Part shown: positions 57,517-64,000 of the stretch, piece after piece | Layout of the letters: every line of letters starts with the position of its first letter | Position numbering within the stretch: position 1 is the stretch's first letter | NCBI RefSeq assembly: GCF_001468285.1 | Contig: NZ_LNSB01000009.1 | Coordinates: forward strand, 47,938-111,937 | Length of the DNA stretch: 64,000 nt | Source of the DNA: Sphingopyxis sp. HIX | GTDB taxonomy: Bacteria > Pseudomonadota > Alphaproteobacteria > Sphingomonadales > Sphingomonadaceae | Direction: 5' to 3' | Position numbers and translations under genes: made by a program | Notes under the pieces: model-generated | Told to the model about the DNA's origin: nothing | What the model saw: only the letters and a program-made list of their open reading frames with translations | Databases searched by the model: none

Positions 57517-57559
57517 CGCGCGCTTGCAATCGCCCGAAGCAGGATCGACAAAGGCGCTT

Positions 57560-59023
57560 ATGGATATCGCCTTCGACAACAGCTTCCACCGCGACATGGA
57601 GGGCTTCTACGCGCCCGCCGAAGCCGCGACGCCCTCGGCGCCGAAGCTGCTCGCCTTCAACCACAAGCTCGCCGCGAAGCTCGGCCTCGACACTGCGGGC
57701 ACCGACGACGCAACGCTGGCCCGGCTCTTCTCGGGCGAAGCGCTGCCGACCGGCGCAAACCCGCTCGCCTTCGCTTACGCGGGGCACCAGTTCGGCCATT
57801 TCTCGTCGCAGCTCGGCGACGGCCGTGCGCTGCTGCTCGGCGAGATCGTCGCGCCCGATGGCAAGCGCTTCGACGTCCAGCTCAAGGGATCGGGCCCGAC
57901 GCCCTTCTCGCGCAATGGCGACGGCAAGGCTGCGATCGGCCCGGTGCTCCGCGAATATCTGGTCTCCGAAGCGATGGCGGCGATGGGCGTGCCGACGACG
58001 CGCTCGCTCGCCGCGGTCGCGACCGGCGACCGTGTCCAGCGCGAACGCGCGCATCCCGGCGCAGTGCTCACGCGCATCGCGGCGAGCCATATCCGCGTCG
58101 GCACCTTCCAGTTTTTCGCCGCGCATTTCGGCGTCGAGCATGTGATCCAGCTGTCGGACTATACCATTCGGCGTCATTTCCCCGACTTCGCCGCCGCCTC
58201 GAACCCGCATCTCGCGCTGCTCGACCGCGTGATCGGGCTGCAATGCGACCTCGTCGCGCACTGGCTCGGCGTGGGGTTCATCCACGGGGTGATGAACACC
58301 GACAATGTCGCGATCAGCGGCGAGACGATCGATTACGGCCCCTGCGCCTTTATGGACCGCTTCTCGGCGTCGACCGTGTTCAGCTCGATCGACGCCAACG
58401 GCCGCTATGCCTATGGCCGCCAGCCGCAAATCCTGCACTGGAACATGGCGCGCTTCGCCGAGGCCCTGCTTCCCGCGATCCACGCGGTCGACCCGGCCGA
58501 CGTCGAAGCCGCCAAGGCGCTCGTCGACGCGATCCCCGACCGTTTCCGCAGCCACTGGTTCGCGCGGATGCGCGCCAAGCTCGGCCTCGCGAGCGCGCAT
58601 GAGAGCGACGCGGCGCTGATCGACACCTTGTTCGGCGAACTCGAAACGCATGGTGTCGATTTCACCGGCTTCTTCCGCGCGCTCGCGCAGTTGCTCCGCG
58701 GCGAAGCCGATGCGCTGCAGGCGCTGCTCGCCGAGCCCGAGGCGCTGTCGCCGTGGATCGCGAACTGGTGGGCACAGCTGGAACGCGAGGACATCCATCC
58801 CGTCGAACGCGCAGCGACGATGGACCGCGTCAACCCGCGCTACATCCCGCGCAATCACATGGTCGAGGCGGCGCTCGCTGCCGCCGAGGCGGGCGACCTC
58901 GCGCCATTCGAGGCGCTGCTCGAGGTCGTCCGCAATCCCTATGTCGAGCGTGCCGAATGGGCGGATTATTCAGGCCCCGACCCCGACGCCGCGGCGCCCT
59001 ATGTCACTTATTGCGGCACTTGA
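57560..59023 (+). CDS. selO: Protein adenylyltransferase SelO (YdiU family)
   Basis: A 487-residue pseudokinase-fold protein. YAGHQFGHFSSQLGDGRA, LKGSGPTPFSRNGDGKA (ATP site) and HGVMNTDNVAISG with metal-binding Asn and Asp are the SelO motifs. SelO transfers AMP to Ser/Thr/Tyr, studied mainly in redox stress. The C-terminus ends YVTYCGT, with a Cys where some eukaryotes have Sec. Start ATG 57560, AAGG upstream. Its place in a polysaccharide cluster is unusual; spacing of 43 bases from fcl allows one transcript. Confidence 0.93.
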   Translation: MDIAFDNSFHRDMEGFYAPAEAATPSAPKLLAFNHKLAAKLGLDTAGTDDATLARLFSGEALPTGANPLAFAYAGHQFGHFSSQLGDGRALLLGEIVAPDGKRFDVQLKGSGPTPFSRNGDGKAAIGPVLREYLVSEAMAAMGVPTTRSLAAVATGDRVQRERAHPGAVLTRIAASHIRVGTFQFFAAHFGVEHVIQLSDYTIRRHFPDFAAASNPHLALLDRVIGLQCDLVAHWLGVGFIHGVMNTDNVAISGETIDYGPCAFMDRFSASTVFSSIDANGRYAYGRQPQILHWNMARFAEALLPAIHAVDPADVEAAKALVDAIPDRFRSHWFARMRAKLGLASAHESDAALIDTLFGELETHGVDFTGFFRALAQLLRGEADALQALLAEPEALSPWIANWWAQLEREDIHPVERAATMDRVNPRYIPRNHMVEAALAAAEAGDLAPFEALLEVVRNPYVERAEWADYSGPDPDAAAPYVTYCGT

Positions 59024-59142
59024 GGCGCGTTACGGGCTTAAGCGCGTTGCAGCGTCTTGGCTTTGCGGCTACCGAGCGGGCACCGAATGATCCGACCGAT
59101 TCCGCCGCATCCTGACCATCAGAACGGAATGAGCTCACCCCT

Positions 59143-59928
59143 ATGAAAGCCTTGATTCTCTGCGGCGGTCGCGGGACCCGCCTCCGCGAAGTGTCCGAAA
59201 CCTTGCCCAAGCCGATGGTGCCGATCGGCGGCAAGCCGATCGTCTGGCACATCATGAAAATCTATGCCGCGCACGGCATCACCGACTTCGTCCTGCTGCT
59301 GGGTTACAAGGGCGATATCATCCGCGACTTCTTCCTCAACTATGCGAACCAGTCGTCGGACGTCACCGTCGACCTGTCGAAGCGCGGCGAGGACCGGCTG
59401 CAGTTCCACAAGCACCAGACCGAGGATTGGAAGGTCACGCTCGCCGAAACCGGCGAGGATGCGATGACCGGCGCGCGCATCCGCCGGGGCGCGCGCTATC
59501 TCGACGGGGTCGAGCATTTCTGCGCGACCTATGGCGACGGCGTCGGCGATGTCGACATCACCGCGCTCGTCGATTTCCACAAGGGCCATGGCAAGACCGC
59601 GACGCTCACCGGCGTCTATCCCCCGGGGCGCTTCGGCGAACTCGGCACCGAGGGCGGCGTCGTCGCCAGTTTCAACGAAAAGCCGCAGGTGTCGGGCGGG
59701 CATATCAACGGCGGCTTCTTCGTCTTCAACCGCAATTTCGTCGACGACTATCTCGACGACCGCGAGGAACTGATCCTCGAACGCGAGCCGATGGAACGCC
59801 TGGCCGCGAACCGCGACCTGATGATGTTCGAGCACAACGGCTTCTGGCAGCCGATGGACACGCCGCGCGAATATTCGCTGCTCAACGAGCTGTGGGCCGA
59901 AGGGCAGGCGCCCTGGAAGAAGTGGTAA
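59143..59928 (+). CDS. rfbF: Glucose-1-phosphate cytidylyltransferase
   Basis: A 261-residue nucleotidyltransferase: LCGGRGTRLREVSETLPKPM at the start and FCATYGDGVGDVDI, HINGGFFVFNR, the RfbF/DdhA pattern. It makes CDP-glucose. Followed after 8 bases by rfbG. A ribosome site is not obvious; the ATG at 59143 fits the family start. The 119-base gap upstream contains nothing clear. Confidence 0.96.
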   Translation: MKALILCGGRGTRLREVSETLPKPMVPIGGKPIVWHIMKIYAAHGITDFVLLLGYKGDIIRDFFLNYANQSSDVTVDLSKRGEDRLQFHKHQTEDWKVTLAETGEDAMTGARIRRGARYLDGVEHFCATYGDGVGDVDITALVDFHKGHGKTATLTGVYPPGRFGELGTEGGVVASFNEKPQVSGGHINGGFFVFNRNFVDDYLDDREELILEREPMERLAANRDLMMFEHNGFWQPMDTPREYSLLNELWAEGQAPWKKW

Positions 59929-59936
59929 AAGGCGCG

Positions 59937-61049
59937 ATGTTCGGCGACGCCTATCGCGGCAAGACCGTGCTGCTTACCGGCCACACCGGCTTCAAGGGAT
60001 CGTGGCTGGCCGAATGGCTGCTCACGCTCGGCGCCAATGTCGTCGGTTTTTCGCACAAGGTCGACGACGGCGCGACGCATTTCGCCAGCATTGGCCTCGC
60101 CGACCGGCTGACGCATATCGTGGGCGACGTGCGCGACGCCGATGCGGTGAACGACGTCGTGGCAGCTCACAAGCCCGACTATGTCCTGCACCTCGCGGCG
60201 CAGGCGCTCGTCCGCTACAGCTACGACAATCCGGTCGAGACGATGGCAACCAACGTCATGGGCACCGTCCATGTCCTCGACGCGCTACGCCGCGCCGGAC
60301 GGCCCGCGGTCGCCGTCTGCGTCACCTCGGACAAATGCTACGAGAATCGCGAGATCCTGTCGGGGTACCGCGAGGACGACCCGATGGGCGGCCACGACAC
60401 GTACAGCGCGTCGAAGGGCGCGGCCGAGATCGCGGCGCACAGCTATCGCCGCAGCTTCTTCTCGGCGCCCGACAGCCCGGTCAAGATGGCGACGGTGCGC
60501 GCGGGTAACGTCATCGGCGGCGGCGACTGGTCGGTCGATCGCATCGTTCCCGACTGCGTGCGCAGCTTGTCGCAGGGCGAGGCGATCCGCATCCGCAACC
60601 CGCGCGCGACGCGCCCTTGGCAGCATGTGCTCGAATCGCTGAGCGGCTATCTCTGGCTCGGCGCCTTGCTCGGCGGCGCGGCGACGACCGCGCGCGTGAA
60701 GTCGCCGGCCGACGTGACCGAGGCCTTCAACTTCGGCCCCTGGGTCGAGGCCAATGGATCGGTCGAACGGCTGGTCACCGAATTTCTCAAGCACTGGCCC
60801 GGCGAATGGGTCAACGCCGCCGAGGCGGGCGCGGTGCACGAGGCGGGGCTGCTCGGCCTGTCGATCGACAAGGCGTATCACAAGCTCGACTGGGCGCCGA
60901 CGCTCGACTTCGCGGGCGGGGTCGCGCTGACCGCGGGCTGGTACAAGGCGGTGGTTGCCGATGGCGCCGACCCGCTGGCGCAGACGCGTCACGATATCGC
61001 AACCTATGTGGCCGAGGCGCGGGCGAAATCGCTTGCCTGGGCGGCCTGA
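59937..61049 (+). CDS. rfbG: CDP-glucose 4,6-dehydratase
   Basis: A 370-residue SDR protein: TGHTGFKGSWLAEWL, CVTSDKCYENRE, YSASKGAAEIAA and GNVIGGGDW, the RfbG/DdhB motifs. It converts CDP-glucose to CDP-4-keto-6-deoxyglucose. Start ATG 59937 with AAGG upstream. No RfbH (3-dehydrase) is found, so a 3,6-dideoxy sugar is not expected from this set. Confidence 0.96.
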   Translation: MFGDAYRGKTVLLTGHTGFKGSWLAEWLLTLGANVVGFSHKVDDGATHFASIGLADRLTHIVGDVRDADAVNDVVAAHKPDYVLHLAAQALVRYSYDNPVETMATNVMGTVHVLDALRRAGRPAVAVCVTSDKCYENREILSGYREDDPMGGHDTYSASKGAAEIAAHSYRRSFFSAPDSPVKMATVRAGNVIGGGDWSVDRIVPDCVRSLSQGEAIRIRNPRATRPWQHVLESLSGYLWLGALLGGAATTARVKSPADVTEAFNFGPWVEANGSVERLVTEFLKHWPGEWVNAAEAGAVHEAGLLGLSIDKAYHKLDWAPTLDFAGGVALTAGWYKAVVADGADPLAQTRHDIATYVAEARAKSLAWAA

Positions 61050-61072
61050 ACCAGACCCAAAGGGGGATATAG

Positions 61073-61522
61073 ATGATCGACGGCGTCCTGATTACACCGC
61101 TGCGGCAGATTCCGGACGAGCGCGGCAAGATCATGCACATGCTGCGCGCCGATGCGCCGCATTTCGAGAAATTCGGCGAAATCTATTTCTCCTGCGTCCA
61201 GCCCGGCGCGATCAAGGCGTGGCACATCCACAGCGAAATGACGCTGAACTATGCCGTCGTCCACGGCCGCATCAAATTCGTGCTCTACGACGACCGCGAA
61301 GGCTCGCCGACGCGCGGCGAACTGCAGGAAATCTTCATGGGCGAGGACAATTACTGCCTCGTCACCGTGCCGCCCTTCGTGTGGAACGGGTTCAAGGGTT
61401 ATGGCCAGTATCCGGCGATCGTCGCGAATTGCACGACGATCGCGCACCGCGCCGACGAGATCGACCGCATGGACCCGTTCACCGACAAGATCCCGTACAA
61501 CTGGGACGTGAAGCATGGCTGA
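61073..61522 (+). CDS. RmlC-like cupin sugar epimerase
   Basis: A 149-residue cupin with IKAWHIHSEMTLNYAVVHG and FKGYGQYPAIV, similar to dTDP-4-keto-rhamnose 3,5-epimerase but short and atypical: the RmlC DYY tail is NCTT and the GFAHGF-like segment reads FVWNGF. One active-site histidine (AWHIH) is kept. It probably epimerises the CDP-4-keto-6-deoxy sugar at C3 and/or C5. Ribosome site GGGGG upstream of ATG 61073. Confidence 0.78.
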   Translation: MIDGVLITPLRQIPDERGKIMHMLRADAPHFEKFGEIYFSCVQPGAIKAWHIHSEMTLNYAVVHGRIKFVLYDDREGSPTRGELQEIFMGEDNYCLVTVPPFVWNGFKGYGQYPAIVANCTTIAHRADEIDRMDPFTDKIPYNWDVKHG

Positions 61523-62429
61523 AGGCCGCCTGCTGCTCGTCGGCGGCAGCGGATATTTCGGGGCACGGCTGGCGGAGGCGCTGGCGGATGAGAGGGACGT
61601 CGCGGTCACGGTGCGGTCGGACACGCCAGCGCGCGCGGCGTGGCTCGCCGAACGCGGCATTGCGTCTTTTGCCTATGACAGCAGCGTCGATGCAGCGCTC
61701 CCCGGCGGAGACTTTACGGCCATCGTCAACCTCGCGATGCCCGGCGCGCGCGCTGCAGGACAGGACGCCGACGGTGCCATGGCGCAGGGCCTGACCACAG
61801 CCGGTGCGTGCCTCGCCGCGCTTGGCGAGGGCAGGGCGCAGCGGCTGGTCCATTTCTCGACCTTCCACGTCTATGGCGGCAAGGTCGGCTCGCTTTATTC
61901 GGAGGATATGGTTCCGGCGCCGCACCATCCCTATGGCCAGGCGCACCGCGCGGTCGAGGAACGGCTGCTCGCCAGCGACGACGCCGACCGCATCGCGATC
62001 CTCCGCCCGACCAACATGGTCGGCGCCCCCGCGCACAAGGATCTCGGCGAACAGGCGGGGCTGATCTTCATCGACCTCTGCCGCCAGGTCGCCGAGAAGG
62101 GTGCGATGGAACTGCGCAACGACGGGCAGAGCTATCGCGACATATTGCCCTTCGGCGACGCGATCGCGGCGGTCGAGCTGCTGCTGCGCGCCGACAAGGG
62201 CTGGGCAAAGCTCTTCAACCTCGGCGCCGGGCACGCGATCACGATGCAGGCGCTCGCCGAGAGCATCGCCGCCGCCGCGCCGCAGCCCGTGCCGATTGCT
62301 TACGGCGACGGCACCGACGCCTTCCGCGAGCCGTTCACCGTCGACATCTCGCGCCTCGCCGCGCTCGGCTGGGAGCCCAGCGCCGGAATCGCCGACGAAG
62401 CGCGCCGCACCATCGCCGCCTTCTCATGA
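61515..62429 (+). CDS. SDR-type CDP-sugar reductase/epimerase
   Basis: A 304-residue protein: GGSGYFGARLAEAL at the N-terminus, HFSTFHVYGGKVG, and Tyr140 in PYGQAHRAVE. The expected YxxxK reads Tyr-Gly-Gln-Ala-His144, so the catalytic Lys is replaced by His. It could still be a ketoreductase finishing the CDP-sugar, or a binding-only homologue. Eight-base overlap with the cupin; the glycosyltransferase follows by ATGA. Confidence 0.75.
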   Translation: MAEGRLLLVGGSGYFGARLAEALADERDVAVTVRSDTPARAAWLAERGIASFAYDSSVDAALPGGDFTAIVNLAMPGARAAGQDADGAMAQGLTTAGACLAALGEGRAQRLVHFSTFHVYGGKVGSLYSEDMVPAPHHPYGQAHRAVEERLLASDDADRIAILRPTNMVGAPAHKDLGEQAGLIFIDLCRQVAEKGAMELRNDGQSYRDILPFGDAIAAVELLLRADKGWAKLFNLGAGHAITMQALAESIAAAAPQPVPIAYGDGTDAFREPFTVDISRLAALGWEPSAGIADEARRTIAAFS

Positions 62430-63589
62430 CGGGCCCGCGGCTCCTCGGCATCTCGCTCTCGTGCCATGAACCGGTCAATCGCGCCTTGTTCCGCGAGATC
62501 GGGGCGCTCGGCGTTCCCGTCCATCTCGTCGTCCCGCGCCGCCATTTCGTTGGCGGCCAATGGCGCGACACCCCCGACTTCGCGCCCGAGAATTACGAGC
62601 TGAGTTTGCTGGAGCTCAACGGCACGAACCAGCGCACCCACACGCTGCAGGGCCTGCAAGCGGTCGTCGACGCCTTCGAGCCCACACATATCTATTGCGA
62701 CAGCGACCCGGCGAGCCTGATGGTGCAGCAGGCCAAGAAGGTCGCGCCTAATGCCAAGCTCTGGTCACTGACCGCCGAGAATATGCCGCAGAGCTTGGGG
62801 GGCGACCTCAAGAAAGCGTTCGAGACGCGCAACCCCGCCGGCGTCGCCTCGGCGCTGGTCAAGGCTTGGCTCCGCCGCGGCGCCAAGCGCAAGGTCGACC
62901 GCGTCTTTACACTCAGCGCCGACGGTACCGCCCTCATCCAGGGCATGGGGCTCACCGCGACGCAAGTCCCGCTCGGTTTCGACGCGCGGCTGTTCCAGCC
63001 TCTGTCAGCGGACGATCGCGCCGCAGTCCGTGCCGAGCTCGGCCTGACACGTCCGACGATCGCCTATTTCGGCCGCCAGACCCCCGAAAAGGGGATTCAC
63101 CTGCTCATCGAGGCGCTGGATCGGATTCGCGATAAGGACTGGCAGTTCCTGATCGACGACTTCATCGGCGCCTCGGGCTATACCGCGCAGCTTCAGGCCC
63201 AGATCGAACGGCTCGGCCTCGCCGATCGCGTGATCGTCTTCGAATCGAAGCACGAGGACATGGCGCGCTACATGAATGCCGCCGACATCGTCGTGCTGCC
63301 GTCGCTCAGCACCCCCAAGTGGAAGGAGCAATATGGCCGTGTCATCCAGGAAGTGATGGCCTGCGGCCGCACGATGGTCGGCAGCCGCTCGGGGGCAATT
63401 CCCGAAGTGATGGGCGGGCAGGGGCATCTCTTTAACGAAGGCGACGTCGCGGGCCTCGCGACGCTCCTCGCCGACCTGCTCGACCGAGGCGACTTTGCCG
63501 ACCCCGCGGCGCGCGCCTATGCGCTCGCCAACCTGTCGGTCGATCGTCAGGCGGCCATCATGGTCGACCTCCTCCGCCGCGAAAGCTGA
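62426..63589 (+). CDS. GT4-like glycosyltransferase
   Basis: A 387-residue GT-B enzyme: IAYFGRQTPEKGIHLLIEAL, VLPSLSTPKWKEQYGRVIQEVMACG, with the donor loop at EQYGRVIQE. Because it is coupled to the CDP-sugar genes it probably uses that sugar as donor; this is inference. Start ATG 62426, ATGA overlap. Confidence 0.85.
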   Translation: MTGPRLLGISLSCHEPVNRALFREIGALGVPVHLVVPRRHFVGGQWRDTPDFAPENYELSLLELNGTNQRTHTLQGLQAVVDAFEPTHIYCDSDPASLMVQQAKKVAPNAKLWSLTAENMPQSLGGDLKKAFETRNPAGVASALVKAWLRRGAKRKVDRVFTLSADGTALIQGMGLTATQVPLGFDARLFQPLSADDRAAVRAELGLTRPTIAYFGRQTPEKGIHLLIEALDRIRDKDWQFLIDDFIGASGYTAQLQAQIERLGLADRVIVFESKHEDMARYMNAADIVVLPSLSTPKWKEQYGRVIQEVMACGRTMVGSRSGAIPEVMGGQGHLFNEGDVAGLATLLADLLDRGDFADPAARAYALANLSVDRQAAIMVDLLRRES

Positions 63590-63617
63590 GCCTGCGGAAC
63601 CACTTGCCACGGCGCGA

Positions 63618-63634
63618 CGTTGCTTGGCGCAACG
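63618..63634 (+). repeat. Short hairpin after the CDP-sugar operon
   Basis: CGTTGC (63618-63623), loop TTGGC, GCAACG (63629-63634), 29 bases after the glycosyltransferase stop. It lacks a T-tract, so it is at best a weak or rho-assisted terminator. Confidence 0.3.
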
Positions 63635-63746
63635 GCAGGGGGAAAATTCATTTCAAGCGGACCGCCATCCATCCGTCGCATCGGGGCAGAAACAGGTTGC
63701 GCCGCCCGCCGCCGCGGGTCAGAAGCCCTTCATTGGCGGCCACCAG

Positions 63747-64000
63747 ATGCAAGATTCTGAAAACCTTCGCATATTGATCCGCCAGACCGCGGCGGCCGCG
63801 CCGTTGCGCCCGATGCTCGCGCTCTCCGCTTCGCTGCTCGGCCTCGCCGCCACGACCGCGCAGGCCCAGGACGCCCCCGCGCCGCCGCCGGTCACCGAAA
63901 CCGTTGCCGATACCGAGATGGCGAAGCCGACCCCGCCGCCGCCCGACGCCGTCTTTCCCCCGGTCGAACCGATCATCGAGGACGACGAGTTCGATAAGGC
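63747..64000 (+). CDS. Exported proline-rich protein, 3'-truncated
   Basis: The frame from ATG 63747 stays open to the edge (about 84 residues). A signal-peptide core (PMLALSASLLGLAATTAQAQ, about 22-41) is followed by a proline-rich and acidic segment (PAPPPVTETVADTEMAKPTPPPPDA). ATG 63813 is an alternative start giving a shorter signal. It could be the N-terminus of an outer-membrane or capsule protein, but no family can be named. It follows the polysaccharide cluster, 157 bases beyond the last gene. Confidence 0.6.
   Translation, partial: MQDSENLRILIRQTAAAAPLRPMLALSASLLGLAATTAQAQDAPAPPPVTETVADTEMAKPTPPPPDAVFPPVEPIIEDDEFDK

Overview
The window is about 64 kb of high-GC, tightly packed bacterial DNA. 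It reads as an alphaproteobacterium of the sphingomonad group (Sphingopyxis/Sphingomonas-like). This rests on protein style, the hslV propeptide form, the rpoZ/ftsH/tilS/cpoB housekeeping set and a very large surface-polysaccharide locus. The genus is an inference, since no rRNA or marker comparison could be run. No tRNA, rRNA, CRISPR array, insertion sequence or phage gene was seen.\n\nRegion 1 (1-18 kb) is mostly housekeeping: a truncated LysR regulator, a CDC48-type AAA ATPase, an MFS transporter, a PmtA-like methyltransferase, a phospholipase-D-family cardiolipin synthase, rpoZ with a clear terminator, a small low-GC gene beside a DUF3800 gene, an exported protein, then ftsH, tilS, a cpoB-like gene and a RodZ-like gene. 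These are followed by an ankyrin-repeat gene with a structured leader, and hslV and hslU with an unusual FAD oxidoreductase gene between them. That oxidoreductase looks like a circularly permuted D-amino-acid oxidase.\n\nRegion 2 (18-63.6 kb) is one polysaccharide supercluster. It begins with wecC/wecB, a PPP phosphatase translationally coupled to a WbpM-like dehydratase, and two methyltransferase genes. A nearly gapless minus-strand run from about 53.0 to 24.2 kb follows. It holds an O-antigen ligase/polymerase, wza, wzc, many glycosyltransferases, a second polymerase-like protein, an acyltransferase, a WecA/WbpL-like initiating transferase, wbpB-wbpD-wbpE, two acetyltransferases, an asparagine-synthase-like amidotransferase, wzx, and a hisH2/sulfotransferase/hisF2/wbpG amidino-sugar module. 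Next come tviB-like and epimerase genes (minus), then gmd-fcl, selO, and a CDP-6-deoxyhexose set (rfbF, rfbG, cupin epimerase, reductase, glycosyltransferase) on the plus strand.\n\nTogether these encode a Wzx/Wzy-Wza-Wzc capsule or exopolysaccharide (or O-antigen). Its repeat unit is probably acidic and rich in amino sugars: N-acetylmannosaminuronic acid, 2,3-diamino-uronic acid possibly with an acetamidino group, a 6-deoxy HexNAc, fucose and a CDP-derived 6-deoxyhexose, with possible amide, sulfate, acyl and methyl decoration. Many genes overlap as ATGA or TGATG, so translational coupling is general. The window ends inside an exported proline-rich protein of unknown function.
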